Below, in pieces: positions 26,740 through 40,449 of a stretch of DNA of 64,000 nucleotides. Source of the stretch: Vombatus ursinus (lineage: Eukaryota > Chordata > Mammalia > Diprotodontia > Vombatidae); the NCBI RefSeq assembly GCF_900497805.2, contig NW_020954556.1:57122907-57186906 (forward strand), read 5' to 3'. The notes under the pieces were generated by a model. That model was not told the origin of the DNA. It did not search any database and was given only the letters and a program-made list of their open reading frames with translations. Positions within the stretch are counted from its first letter, which is position 1; every line of letters starts with the position of its first letter. The position numbers and the translations under genes are program-made.

Positions 26740-27299
26740 AACGAAACCAAAAAGTAGATTACTGTTAAGGTGCCAAAGTTTAGCAGAAAGATCACTGCCC
26801 TGGAACTGGTTTTTAATTCTGATTCTGACATTTACCTTTGCATATCTAAGTTTCTCCTTCATTAAAATGTGAGACTGACAAATGCCCTTATGTCATCACA
26901 GAACTACAATGAGGATAAAGAAGATAATATTTATGAAAATATCTTAACAAGAAAAGGTCTCTCAGGAAATAAATGGCACAGCCTGGACTCCTCCTGATGT
27001 TGGGGCCAGTATTTTTTTCATTATACCTTCCAGACTGTCTGTAGAATCCAATTATTCTATGTTTTAAGAAAAAAAAGTTTTGATTCTAAGGAAAATTTAA
27101 ATCTTCTATATTTGTAATTTTTTTTCATGTTCTGGGTAAAGTAACATTTAAAGTTACAAGCCCTAAATTATAATCACTATAAAAGTTCCATTGTGACTTA
27201 ACACTTTTAATTATTATTTTAAGACAATTGACAGGTCAATAAATCCACTAATATAAAAATCAAGTAGGTGAAGACTTTCTCAGTATAAATTCTAGGTTC

Positions 27300-28100
27300 T
27301 GAAAAGGAGCTTAAAGATCATCTAGTCTGACCTCCTAATTTTACAGGTAGGGAAGCTGAGGCCGAGGGGAGATCACAACTTGGCCAAAGTTACACAGATA
27401 TTATAGCCATATAGCTAAATGAACCAAACCTTATCTTTAAAATAAATTTATTAAACTTGATGGCCTCTAAGAAAACATAAATGATCATCAAGTATAGATC
27501 ATTATTATCAATATTAAATGTTCAACTTTGAATGCTATGGAATACTAACAATTAATATAACTGCTTGTAGAGAATTTTTATGGTCAGAGAGGCCCATGGA
27601 GATCATCTAATCCAACCTCTTCAGTTTGAAAATGAAGAAACTAAGCCCAGAGAAGACTCTGAACCTGCTGTGGGTCACACATGTTGTGGAAGTGCCTAAA
27701 TAAGAACCCAGTGAACACCATCCAGTGTTCATCTCCCTCTATCACCCCACCTTTCTTTCCTTAAGTATCCATTTACTTGACTCTTATAGTTTTAACCAAT
27801 TTAGTTCTTATTAAAAGTTTTATATGCCTTTTTTATCTCAGTTCACAAATTTTTTTTAATCAAAATTAACTACTTTTTGGTGTAGTTGATATTTTTGTTA
27901 TTTGAGACTGACCCAGAAGTCCCAGGGTGATATAAAAGTCTACTCTAAAACTAGAAGTAATCATACAAACTGACAGATAGCACTTGAATGTCTACACAAA
28001 TACTTTACACATATCTCCTTTCAAGCCTCAGAACAACTCTGTGATGTAGGTCCAACAGGTATTCATTATTCCCATTTGACAGTCAGCAAGCATTTATTAA
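27300..28100 (-). repeat. MIR/L2-type fragments
   Basis: 27305-27400 (gatcatctagtctgacctcc), 27590-27720 (gatcatctaatccaacctct) and 27975-28110 (ttattcccatttgacagtca) look like reversed MIR/L3/L2 ends. All are old. Confidence 0.5.
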
Positions 28101-28964
28101 ATCTTAGGTCTGGCAGTACAAAGACAAAAGTGAAAGTCCCAGCTATCAGGGATCAAGAAGTCAATCGACTTACCTGTGGTCATATAACTGATATGTGTTA
28201 GAAGCTAGATTTGAACCCAGAGCTTTCTTATTCCAAAATCTACACTTGCCACAACCTCATCCTTCTGTTAGCTGCACAACAATCTTAGTATTAGGATTAG
28301 AGTGTAATTCTCACCCTAATCTAGAGAGAAAAGCCCATTTTTCAGAACAAAGGAGAAAGATGCCTTCTTCATACCCAAAATTACAGCACTTTTACCACTA
28401 GCTCTTAAATTTTTTAACATTTCCTTGAAAAAAAAATTGATAGGCAGTGACATTGGAGGATTTATGACCATGTCACTTGAGGACAACTTAGAATAGTCAG
28501 GAACACAGCAATGCCACTACCTTATGGTATGGAAAAGAATCCCTACCTACATACCCAAGTCCTAACAACATCCACCTTCCAGAGGCTTTACAGGCTTTAA
28601 CTGCCTGTCTGATCCAAAGGTCCAGGAACCAGACTCAGTCGAATGGGTTTCACATCATGGCCAAGAGCCTGGCTGTAGAAATGCTCTTTGTTCATGAGGC
28701 AAATAGAGAACAGAGTATCTATTAGGTAGCGCTTTTCTTAAAGCTGTGCTGAGAAATTTTTGCATGTTTAACAGCAATTTGCTTAAAAAGTAAGTGAAAC
28801 CAGGTGATGGGTTTTTTGTGCTGCTTTCTTAAGATCCATATCTTGGTACTTCTATGTATTTGTATTAATAAACATGAGCATAAACAATTTTGAGGTAAGC
28901 TTTTTCAGGGCTACTAAATAAAAATCTATCTCCTAAAAACAACTTGTGTTTGAATGCCTGACAG

Positions 28965-29083
28965 GATCTGCTTCGGTATCCTCGATAAATTTAACCAAGA
29001 GCACTGATGAAATGCCCATCCCCCCACCCGTGCCCCCAAGAAGAAGACCAGAATCTGCCCCAGCAGAATCTTCTCCCTCTAAG
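28965..29083 (+). CDS. SOS1: SOS1 exon G (first GRB2-binding proline motif)
   Basis: Encodes [20 protein letters not shown] through PAESSPSK. It contains [10 protein letters not shown], the strongest of the known SOS1 docking sites for the N-terminal SH3 domain of GRB2, which brings SOS1 to activated receptors. The acceptor is gcctgacag|GATCTG and the donor AAG|GTAAAA. It takes two bases to finish the Arg codon and ends in phase 0. Compared with remembered human sequence, small changes (SSISLTKGTDEVPVP becoming [15 protein letters not shown]) spare the PxxPxR core. An open frame continues about 75 bases into the intron and is read-through. Confidence 0.96.
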
Positions 29084-29469
29084 GTAAAAATGCAGGCAGG
29101 TGCTTGCTGTGGGAAATGGCCAGCTTCCGTTGCAGTAAGTGACTTGTTTAGTCCTTAGGGTGGCAGATTGTGGGGAGGGAGAGTTCAGGGTCTGATTTCA
29201 TAAGTGTGGGAAATTCCTAGTGTAGAATCTCCCTCCACCAATGTACCTCATTGAGACATGTGGCATTTATTCTCATAGAATGGCCTAGAACTTTACAGGC
29301 CAAGACACTTACCCGGGTCATGCAGCTGGAATGGGTCAGAAAGAGCACTTGAACCCAGGCCTTTCTGACTCCAAGACTAGCTGGGCTGCCTCTTGCCCTG
29401 TGCTTACTAAGGTTTGAACATGATGATAACCCTAATGAAGGGACCCAAGACTTAGACCCTTAACAGCCT

Positions 29470-30025
29470 TAGTCAGATCTCCTGCCTCTCCAGTCCATCC
29501 TCCACAAAACTGCCAAGCTGATATGGCTACTATTCACATCTGACCGGAATACCTCAAGAAGCTTCAGGGGCTCCCTGTTTCCTCTAGGACAAAACATAAA
29601 ATCCTCTGGCATTTAAAGTCCTTCACAACTGAGTCCCAACCTCTCTTTCTGTATTGATTTCACATCACTTCACTTCTCTGTTCCATATCCAGACTATTGT
29701 ACTTGCTGTTTCCTAAACACAACATTGTCTCTCCACATGGACTCCATCCTCCCTGCCTTCCAGACGTGGCTCGTGTGCCACAATGCCTTTCCTAATGTCC
29801 CGTGGCAGTCAGACTCTGTCCTATGCCCCAGACAGCTAGCTCTGTGTTTACTCATCTGTGTGTGTGTGTGTGTGTGTTTGTGTGTGTTCATTTGTTCATT
29901 CATTAGTTTGTTTCCAGCCAGTATCATATCAGGCCATCGAAAGGGCCGTTTGTTTTTGTCTTTGTAGCCCCATTGGCTGGCATGGTGCCTGAGAAACAGT
30001 AGGAGCTTAATAAATGCTTAAATGA
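29470..30025 (+). mobile_element. L2-clade LINE 3' part
   Basis: Typical L2 text: ttcaggggctccctgtttcc, then aaatcctctggcatttaaag, and the tail ggcatggtgcctgagaaaca with taataaatgctt. A TG repeat (29858-29887) lies inside it. It occupies the intron before the last SOS1 exon. Confidence 0.7.
29858..29887. repeat. TG dinucleotide repeat
   Basis: About nine perfect TG units followed by an interrupted run. Confidence 0.9.
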
Positions 30026-30475
30026 GTTAACACAAACAGGAAACAGTGATGTGACTCCTTTTCTTTTGACGGTGTCTCTTCGATATTTATTCAGTCCTCC
30101 AATGAGCACAAAGCTCTAGGCCACCCCCCAAAGAGAATATCATAGCCCAGCTCCATTAACTAGAAATCCTTCTTGCCCCCAGTTAATGTGTTTAAAAAAA
30201 AAACTGATGTCTGACATAAAGGAAGTATTATCATGTTAGTAGGATTTTATTATACTGTAAGTTCCTTTTCTGAATCTCTAAATAGTAAATATGAAAGGAC
30301 TTTGATTTCAGAGCTTTTATTTGAATTTAGATTATCTTTCTTTTGACATTCATTCAGTGTTTCATAACATTATCACATTTTCTTCATATGACATTCATGG
30401 TATGTACTGTTGTGTTTTTGATCATCATATAGATTATATTATTAATAAGTTTCTGTTTTATTTCTTGCATGTTAG

Positions 30476-30964
<489 letters not shown>

Positions 30965-33031
30965 GTTCTCTTGTGCTGGGATAAACATTTTCCTGGCTCA
31001 AAGTCCATTGCTGGCAATGGATGCACTGAACCTGCCAGCACGGAGGAGTTTAAATATGTACTCCCAACACTAAAGACTCTACTTTAAAATGCAGTATCCA
31101 GTGAATCGTCAGCCTGATATGTAGTATAAAAAATGGGATATTCCTGTTCGGAATGCAGAAAACCTGATGTGGAGTAATTGGACAACTCAGTGCACCTAGA
31201 AATGGGATAAAGGGACTTTTCTAGCCAGTGGGCAGGAATTGTGTTTGTGTATTGGTCTTTATCAACAAAGGGATAGAAAGTGTAGTCTGGTGTCCAGGAA
31301 GCCCACATGGGAACAGTTCTTGTTAACTCAAACATTATGCACTTTTTTTTTTTAATCTTAAACAGGGATCTTTTTATCCTTCTTCATTTCCCTTTGCTTT
31401 ATTCTCCCTATTTTAGAATACGTTCTTGAAAACCAGTAAGAGGACTGTGAGGAAGATCTGTGGTACCTAACCTTGTTTAGAACCAAGGCAGAGCACTGTA
31501 CTGCAGTCCTGTTTACAGATTCTAAGGGAGAGTCAGTAACTAAGGTGGATTTATGCTTTCCACTCATATATGTGTCCTTTATGCATTTGTTGATGCATAT
31601 CTGAACATATAGTACTCATGGTTTTTATGTATAGTGCTGGCAGTATTCTCACGGACCATCTTCAGTATAGCAGCAACACCACCACCACCCCAATATGCAC
31701 TTACACCCGGGTCTGATTGCACTGTGGTTGAATAGCAAAAGTGTTGCTCACTTTTTACTGTCAACAGAAGTGAAACCAAGCAAAATGTACTGTAGACCAT
31801 ATGGGCACAGTTTTGCCCTTTTTAAAAAGCATATAATTAATGGGAACTTTTTCAAACTGTGAGTTTATGATTGTATCCCCAAGAGCAGAAAAGCAAAAAA
31901 CCTGGTAAGGGAAACAGTCAAATCTCCGCTGGCAGATGAGTCTCAAGCCTACACATGCTCTGAGGAGATGCAGACCCGAGTACCAGGGCAGGTGCTTCCT
32001 ACTGTGAACTTCATGATGCTATGAAGTCAGCAGTTTGGGCTCAAAAGCCTGGTTCTTTAACAAGAATTTTTCTGCAACAAGATGATAACTAACCCCCATG
32101 TTACCAAAGCAACAATAGAATGAAGCTAGGAATTGAAATTGGAGTCATATCTGACATACAGTCCTGATTTTATACCTTCTGATTTTTACTTTTCACTTTG
32201 GGGGGGGCCACTTAAAAAGTGCAATAATTGAGGAGGACACACATTCAATGATGCTATAGACGGTCAGAATGAAGTTCATAATTGGCTGTACTCCTTACCA
32301 AAACTTTTTCTGGTAGAATAAAAAAAAATGGCAGTCATTTGAATAAAAAGGAGGTAATTTATACTGCAAAAAGGGATGTTTGTGTTTCTAGAATAACCTG
32401 TTGTGATGCTATACTTAAATCACCATATTTATTGACTCTCCCTCATACAGTGATTAGCATGGGTACCTGGGCTTCACCAAAGAGGTACTTTTTTTTCTCT
32501 TTTAAAGAATAATTATAGTGCCAGTCTACAAAGGATTTTTTTTGGTTGTTATTTTATTTTGGTTTTGGTTTTTGTTGTGTTATTTTTGTTGGGCTTTTTG
32601 TTTGTTGTTTTATTTTGCCAGAAAGCATAATAGGGTATTAATTGCCTTCTTTACACAAGGAACAATGAAAGTCTTATGTCATTAAATGACAGTGGAAATG
32701 AAAAAAATAATGCTATTGTCAATTAAATATACTACTCACTTTTAGGAGACTGTTAATCTATGCTAGTTTGTCACCTTCCCCCCCCCCCACCCCCTTCAAG
32801 GTTTACTGATAATCCATTTCATGGCTCATAGCTGTACTGCTTTTAATGAAGCCATGGAAATGCAGGCACTCAATGTGAAAAGGAACACTTGCTGGGCATC
32901 GATGACAAGTGTCATGTTGGATTAACAGCTGAGGAATCGGCATATCGAGATTACCTTGCAGTTGCTTCAATCATGTGTATATAGTGAATGTTACATAAAT
33001 ATACTTGGCAGGTTCATTTTAATTTAATTGA

Positions 33032-33037
33032 AATAAA
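33032..33037 (+). promoter_or_regulatory. SOS1: Proximal poly(A) signal of SOS1
   Basis: AATAAA in the context attgAAATAAAGatg, about 2.07 kb after the stop, followed by T-rich and GT-containing sequence (tttcatttggctgtc). A plausible site for a shorter transcript; use is inferred. Confidence 0.5.
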
Positions 33038-35172
33038 GATGCAGATATTTCATTTGGCTGTCATACATTAAATTATTATATTGACAAATACTTCTTATTT
33101 CTCTCTGTTGAAAAGCAAAACACTAAAAGCAGCTAAAAGCACATGTGGTACGCCTTTATTTCTAATGCAGGCTGTCTGTTTTTAATAGTAAAAGATCTGT
33201 CTAAAGAGAAGCTAGAGTTTGGCACCTGAAGAAATGTTTGGTTGGAATAAGATGATTGTAACTTTTAAGGGGAACTTTGTAAGTTTTAACATTTTCCAGG
33301 CACCATGTATGCAGTTTGTTAAAGTTTGTCTTAAACATTCTACCTTTCTTAAGGTGTTTTGATATATCAAGACTATATATGAGACAACATCTACCCTCAT
33401 CATTAGTTATCATACTATGGCTTATCCATTAAACCTGTGGACTGCTTTTCTGATTCTAACAAATACTGTGACGGTAATGCATGCCAGATATTGATTTTAA
33501 AAAAAGAAGCAGCTTTATTAATCTCCAATACAACGTCTATGAAATGTGCAGTATTTCATCCTTATTTAGTGAGTCATGAATTCATTAGTATCTGCATGTT
33601 TCATCTGTGGCTAAATGAAGCAACATTTCAGCAACACTGTTGACTATGCCAGTGGGGACATTTTTGACAGTGATACATCATGGTGGAAATATACTCTTTT
33701 AATAATTTTTATGGTGTTCATTAGACCAGTACAGTATGTATACCATGATCATACAATTTTTTAAATTCCAGAAAATTAATTCTGTCATCATTAAGCAACA
33801 CATCCTATCATAGGTAGATCATGTCCAATTGTTAGAGTTGAATCCCTTTTGTTTAATGAGTGTAACATTCCTATTTGACTAATTGTTTTTCTCTTTTTAA
33901 AATGTAACTTATTTTTTCTTTTAAAAAAATCCCCTTAAAAATTGAGTCGCAAGCTCATCTTGGGTACAGACTGTCCATTAGCCCACAGCAAAGTGATTAT
34001 TGTGGCTTCAAGCATTATTCTATTAATAAGTGGGTAATTGATTGGTTTGGATATAGATGGTACTTTCCCCCCCAAAATCTGGTTTTTATGAAACAATCAG
34101 TATTATTTTTTTTATAATATACATATTTTTTCCCTTTCAGAAAGAGCTCTCTTTCATTGGGGGGAAAGAGGTTAGGGAACCTATATTCACACCAGTTCAG
34201 GTAAGGAGTACATATCCAGAAGCTCTCATTATTTTGAACCACACTTCTCTCTCTTGCTGTCATCCTTCTTTCCTTCCTCTTTTCCCAAGTACCCCGTTCC
34301 CCATTAGACATTAAGAAGAGTCACTCTGGGGCCCATCCACACCAGTGATGAATACAGTGGGTATTCATTTTGAACAAGGCAGTGTAAACCCTCACACCAC
34401 CTTGCCTTTTGAAAAACGAAAGTATTGATCTGAGGTTAAGAGATGTCAGAAGGGTAATGCTCTAATAGTGGTTTGGTGCATTATCATTTCACATGAAAAT
34501 TCAGAATGGTGTGCAGCGTTCCAACTGGATATCCTTAGGTGAGGGTAATGACACAAACAGCTAATGGGATTACCTTTAGTAACTTATAAACAATGAGTGA
34601 TCTAGAAAGAAGCATCTCTGAACAGAGTAATGCAGCACCACAGGCTGTACATTGCAGATCCAGAATTACAAATCCATTATATGCTTTCTGGGAGAGCATC
34701 AATCTTCCAAACCTTATTTTAAAATATGGAGCATTCTTTTTTCCAGCAGAAAAAAAAAAGAAAAAAAGCCTGCCTGCATATGTTTCATTGACCTTCAACA
34801 GGGAAACAGTGCAACCAAATCTTTAAATTTCATTTTATCTTTGATAGGCTGACATCCGTCCAGCATAATGAGATTACATTTGTTTTTAAAAACCATTGTC
34901 TATATGCTTTTGAATATACAAATATATGAAAATCATAGATTTCTGAATGCATTGGCAAATTCAATATTAATTCCACATTTTTTTTCTCAAGAACACACTC
35001 CCAGGAAATATAAAGGAACAAAGATTTACATAATTTGGGGTTGTCAGACAAGAAATTATTGTGTTGGTAAATTATGGTGCATCTAGTAACTTGGGTGTTT
35101 TACTGATTCTCTTTTGGAAAGAATATGCCCTACCAGAATGGTCCCATGAACAAACACAACTCCAGTTGTGCT

Positions 35173-35196
35173 TGTTGTTGTTGTTGTTGTTGTTTT
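35173..35196. repeat. GTT trinucleotide repeat in SOS1 3' UTR
   Basis: Seven to eight TTG/GTT units. Confidence 0.9.
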
Positions 35197-36452
35197 CATA
35201 AATGGAAAATGATGTTACGCCATCAAATACAATTGGGATGTATGATCACTGGCATCTTGCTGCCCTTGGGAAGCTGATCCTACTTTAACTAGGTATTTCT
35301 CATCAGTGCAATTATAATTCATCCCAGTGACTCTATCAAAAGTATTGGGTTTATTCCAACTGTACTCATTTGGGAAACTGTATTCTTTCATAATCACAAA
35401 GGAACAAAAGTGAACATTTGTTCTGAGGTATTCTGCTGCTGTGAATGGTTCACTTACACTTTTTAGCCTTCATGTCTCTTCTCATCTCTCCCCTTACATT
35501 GGTTTCAGGAGAAAGGGAGAGTTATGCTACATCTTCTTTTTTTTTTTTTTAAAGAAAGAAGGTGGGGGAGGAGTGGTATGTGTAAGTCGATGTATTTCTT
35601 GATATTTTTCGCTTTTTAAGTATCACTTTTCGAACTGTTAGAATCATTTCAAAATGCTTGAAACATGGGCCATGAAGAAGTCATTTTAGGTCTTAAAAAA
35701 GAATCATGTGGCTCGTACAGAAGAAAATGTAACACCCAAAAGCACTTGTACCTTGGTTTGTAAGTTTCATGCCTTATTTTCCATTTTTGACACCTTAAAG
35801 TGCATTTTCTGTCAACTGTGAGCAAATTCCCCTTTTGCCTTTAATGAAAATAGTGCATTAAGTAGCCAACTTCTGGGAAATTGCAAAGGTGAACTCTTAA
35901 GGGCAGCCCCCGGCCTGTCCCTCAGTAAACCGGGACAAATGGCGGACAGGACATCACGGGCTTGTATGACTGCGTGGAGGCAGAGCCTGTGCAAGATGCA
36001 TGCCACTTTCCGTAGCTGCCAAATGTGCCTTTTATTCAGAACATCTGGAATTTTTTTTTCAAAGCAAGTCAGCATTTGGGGGCAGGGAATACCTGGGGTG
36101 CAAATATCTGGTAAGCCTACCGGAGAACAAGCCTTTTTCTTTCGTTCAAGGGACTTGTGCAAATTTAAGTCAAGAAGCATTTGTGTAGATATGTGTGTTT
36201 GCCCTTTTTTAATGGCATGGTTATTAGCAACGCTAGTGAAAAGAAGACAAAAAAAAAAAAAAGCTGTCGGACCTAACCTGATGTAGAACAATGTGATGAT
36301 CTCCAAACTGGCATGTCTTAATATGGCCTATGTACCTAATCATGCCTATAGGTAATATTTGTATTCTATGTCTGCAGCAGTATTGGGTTTGCATTTAAAG
36401 TGGTGGAAATAATGGCTGTTATTTTTCTGGCATTATTAAGATATGTTCTAAA

Positions 36453-36458
36453 AATAAA
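36453..36458 (+). promoter_or_regulatory. SOS1: Distal poly(A) signal of SOS1
   Basis: AATAAA in the context ctaaaAATAAAAttt, about 5.5 kb after the stop. Sequence beyond about 36.6 kb becomes repeat-bearing intergenic DNA, so this is the best candidate for the main transcript end. Confidence 0.55.
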
Positions 36459-37039
36459 ATTTTAAAAAAAGCTTCATGTAGCCCACAGGTGTATTATTTG
36501 TTTATATAATAACAGTGAGCAGTCTTAAAAATCGTTGTTTTAATGGTTTTCATTCCATTTCTATTTGTCATCAAGATAAAGCATGAAAAGTAACTTTTCA
36601 TGGTTCTTCCTTTTACCCAGCACCTTATATCAAGGTATTGAGGGGGAAACCAGACAATCTTTATTTTGTATTAAATCATTATGATATATTTTAGAACATT
36701 CTTGTAACTAAGAAATGGTCATGAAAATAATAGATCTTATTCTTAAATGCCTCCACTGAAGTCCTACCCAAATGCTTCATCATGAAGTGGAGTTAACCCT
36801 AGGTTCTTGAAACCTATGAGCACAAGTTCAAGTAGGTCCTTCCTGCCAAGCTCTGGACTTCAAATATGGGAGGTTACATGTTAACCTCCCTGGCCCCTCA
36901 CTTGTTACAGCACCAACCCAAGTTCAGAAAGGCACATCCACCAGAAGGCTGACCATCGCTGATGAGTTCAGAGGGCACAACAACTCGGGAAGGTCATCTC
37001 TTTACCTTTTCGATCTTATTACACAATCCATTTCACTCA

Positions 37040-37390
37040 TTCTACATCCTACCAAACTTCTTACTGGTCTCTATACGCTGTACTCATGTCTTCCATCTCC
37101 ATTCCTTGCGTGTCCTGTCCCCTTCACCTCCCATTTCCCAGAATCCCCAGCTTCCTTCAAGGCACAGATCAAATGCCACCTTCCACATGAAGCCTTTCCT
37201 GATGGTCACCCCCTCCCCGTGACAGTGCCTTCCCCCAAAATTACCTTGTATAAGTTTTGCTATATCCCTACGAACCTACTATCTCCCTTCACTAGAGTGT
37301 AAGTTCCTCAAGGGCAGGGACTCTCAGGTTTGTTTTTGTATCCCTGGTGCTTAGCATGATAGGAGATGCTTGGTAAATGTTTGCTGATCG
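37040..37390 (+). mobile_element. L2 LINE 3' end
   Basis: Text ttcaaggcacagatcaaatg, then gaagcctttcctgatggtca, then agtgtaagttcctcaagggc and cagggactctcaggtttgtt: classic L2 end. Confidence 0.75.
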
Positions 37391-37479
37391 ATTTGGAACT
37401 ACTGTGTGAATTCATCTATAGAAGGAATACCCACACCAACAAAATTACAGAACCTCCAAGTCCCCAAGCATTCTCAGGT

Positions 37480-37870
37480 AAGCTAGGGTTCTCCAAACAA
37501 TTCCAAGTAAAAGAGTCACAAAGGCTCAGGGATAGAGCTTCAGAACTCCTCTAGTTAATCCGTACCTCTCTGAGAATTCCTCTCTATGATATCTCCTAGA
37601 GTTTACCCAGCCTTCCTTTAAAGACATCCAGTGGGAGAAATAAATGTATTATTTTCCTCCAAGAGCTTATTCCAGCCTTAAATTGCTCGATTATTTCACA
37701 TTTTTCCCTTGCAACAAGCTATTCTGCTCTCAAGCCAAACAGGACAAGTCTCTTTGCTCTTCTGAGAAAGGGATCATGTGTCACCTAAGACTTCCCTTCT
37801 GCAAACTAAACATCTCCAGGTGCATCCTAATTATTCTCACAGGCCCTTGTCACACTTTGTACATTTATAC
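37480..37870 (-). mobile_element. CR1/L3-type LINE end, minus strand
   Basis: Text such as agcctt-cctttaaagacatccagtg and ttgctcttctgagaaaggga resembles the reverse of the CR1/L3 3' part. Weak. Confidence 0.4.
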
Positions 37871-38319
37871 TTACTCAAAGAATTTGTGCTACTTGGGTAG
37901 GGTGGGGTTTGGGGGAGTGAGAGGTGTCAAGGGCCAGTCATCCACTTACAGTATTAATTGGATGCACAGTATCTACCAACAGATCTTTTCATTGGAAGGT
38001 TTTAAATGTATTGATGCAGATCAGGGTGTAAGAAGTAGTCACTATGTTTTGTTTGTTTTTTGGGGGGGGAGATTCTTTCCTAAGAGAGAGCTTGAACAAA
38101 CAGGGTAAGTGGAAGAAAGAGGTGTGTGGGGTGTAAAACAGTGAAGCTCCCCTAATGATCTCTTTCAGAGATGGTAACCCCGCTTCCTACCAAAAGGCAG
38201 TGAACATGAGTGCTTGGTAAATGTTTCAGTCCCTCTAGCTTTAAAAAGAAGGATTCCAGTTTAAGTTGTGTTGGGGCTTCTGAGTGAGATGATTTCCCTT
38301 TCACTCTCTTCCATCTCGT

Positions 38320-38445
38320 ATAGACAATAGGAACAAAATCCAGAAAGGGTAAATGATTTGTTCAAAGTCACACAGGTTATTATCTGGGATTCATACCTGG
38401 GTTTTCGACACCAAATTCAGGGCTCTTTCCTCTATATCAGAGGTA
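38320..38445 (-). mobile_element. MIR-type SINE, minus strand
   Basis: gttcaaagtcacacaggtta, then gggattcatacctgggtttt: reverse MIR head. Confidence 0.55.
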
Positions 38446-39139
38446 TTTGATAATACCAGGCCAGCTGACCACAAGCCCAAATCAGATTAATGTATGTCAT
38501 TGTAAAATGTTTAACAAGACAAAAATGCAATACAACCTAGATAGTTTTAATTTGTGGTTTTCGAAGTCAATATGTGTTTCTGAGTTTGACCTCACTAACA
38601 CACCACACTGGGATGGATGACAAGATCATTACATAGAGCTCTTATCTACTTCCTCCTTCCTTATTTAAATCAAGCAGAGCCCAGATGAGGACAGTATTTA
38701 ACCTCACCTGTCACACGTTCTCTAGAGAAAGTCAAGTCCTTTGTACAGTGGAGGCGACCCACCGGGAGTGTTTAGAAAGTGTGTTTAGCTCATTCCTCCA
38801 AATTGTTAGCTGATTGAAACCTATTCATTGGCCCCAAGTTAACAAGTCTGTTCCTTGCCTGGCCTTCTCCACCCTCATGTAATCCAGGGCATAAATGGTT
38901 CACATTCCTCAGAGTGAGGCATTTCATTTTCAAGCACCTTTAATTTTTTTAATCCAATAACTAAAGATGTGAGTAAAACAGGAGGAAGAATGAATCTGAT
39001 GCTGAGGCGCTAGGTGAGGGAGGGGTAAGGAGTGACAGCTGATCTTTATGCGATTCTCGATTGTTCTACATTTTATTAGTTACCCAATTCATTTGCTGAC
39101 ACCCCCTTTCTTAGATTCTTCAGGGAGAAAAATAAATGG

Positions 39140-39520
39140 AAATGTATGTGGGTGGAAAACTGGCCTTAGAGCCAAGAAGATCTCATTTACATCCAACATC
39201 CGATACCTTCTGGCAGTTTGACTCCAGGCAAGTCATATAACCTTGTAACCTCTCTGTGCTCAGAGTGACTCTCAAAGACTGTGTTTATAGGGTAGGTGCT
39301 GATGTGCAATGGCAGAAAGAGTTTCTTCATCTAGGAATTCCCTCTAGCAATGCTCCAAATGCTGTCCCTCCCTGAATTTGAGAACCAATGCAGGTTAGTG
39401 ATTATAAAAATCCATTTAGCCTTGATCTTCTGAAAAGAGGCAATATGGCAGTGGATAGAGAGCTGGTCCTAAGGCCACCTCCTCCAACTCATGCTATGTG
39501 ACTGGACAAGTCACAGAATT
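39140..39520 (+). mobile_element. Two tRNA-like SINE/MIR fragments
   Basis: 39150-39300 (ctggccttagagccaagaag, then ctccaggcaagtcatataac) and 39430-39515 (atggcagtggatagagagct, then gtgactggacaagtcac). Both are short and degraded. Confidence 0.5.
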
Positions 39521-39989
39521 GTGTAATGTAGTGTAACTGTGTAGTATAATTGTGCATTGATAGAGGGGGTCCTTACCTAGAGCAATGAAGTCACTGATCC
39601 AGTACCTCTCCTTTCTGTAGAGAGTTTGCACTGTATTCTATAGGCCTACAGAAGGGATCTGGCACCAGCAGAGACCATGTATGGAAATGTCATGACCTGT
39701 ATGCTACTATCTAGCCTGTCACCCCTCCAGCCCTTTAAAAATCAAATCTGGATTATGCTAAATGATGTCTTTCCCACAGTCTTCAAACTCACCCACACTT
39801 TTCTTAGTGGAGAGAAATGAGTTCTATCTCTAATCTCATTCCTGTAGTGACATCATGTGAGAAATCAATAGACCTCCTTAATCCACCCACCCAGCACTAG
39901 AAGTACCCCCATTAAACTGACCCCTTTGAAATTTGCCCCTGATAGTCTGATTCTTTCTCTCCCTCAACCTCACCCAGAGCACATAAGGG

Positions 39990-40130
39990 TTCAAAGTATC
40001 ATAAGTTATTTAAAGCGGATAGGACCTTAGAGATCATCTTTTGGCTTGGCCTCATGATTTAACGGAGGAAAATGAGGCCCCAGACAAGGCAGAAGGAAGA
40101 GGTAACCATTTGACTAAAAGTGAGAAGTTC
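39990..40130 (-). mobile_element. MIR/L3-type fragment, minus strand
   Basis: aggaccttagagatcatctt, then ggaggaaaatgaggcccca. Confidence 0.45.
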
Positions 40131-40449
40131 TCCAGGGCCTCCTGACATCCACCCTCACTGGTGGCATTGGTGACCTGAGTTCTTATTAATTTGCTCATGT
40201 CTGTATAAAAATACATTTGGCTATTACCCTAAACTCAAACCTACAAGCAGCCACTTGAAAATAAGAATATACATCAGTGGCCAGTTCCTGGGTTCCATTA
40301 TATTTTTATTTCAATTATGGCTAAAATATTTTTCCTTTCAAAAATAAGAGGGGAAAAAAAAGGTCAAATTCTTTGTCAGGTCAAGTGACATATAAAAAAT
40401 AAACAAATAAATGTTTTCCAGAGCCTTCTTTGCCTGTTATAGTCAAGCT

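Larger units (their letters stand above)
30965..36475 (+). other. SOS1: SOS1 3' UTR (probable extent)
   Basis: AT-rich sequence after the SOS1 stop with no further conserved frame. It is strikingly free of recognisable transposons, unlike the introns, as expected of a retained long 3' UTR. Poly(A) signals are visible at 33032-33037 and 36453-36458, suggesting a short form of about 2.1 kb and a long form of about 5.5 kb. It also holds a C-rich run (32778-32796), a GTT repeat (35173-35196) and an exon-like 60-nt segment (34141-34200). The 3' end is inferred from the distal signal, not seen directly. Confidence 0.7.

Noticed and set aside
35812-36306. Overlapping frames of 164 (minus) and 115 (plus) codons in the SOS1 3' UTR
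   Set aside because: No domain or conserved motif. Lies inside the inferred UTR upstream of the distal poly(A) signal.
37644-38108. 154-codon plus-strand frame
   Set aside because: Overlaps L3-like repeat text; the composition is that of noncoding DNA.
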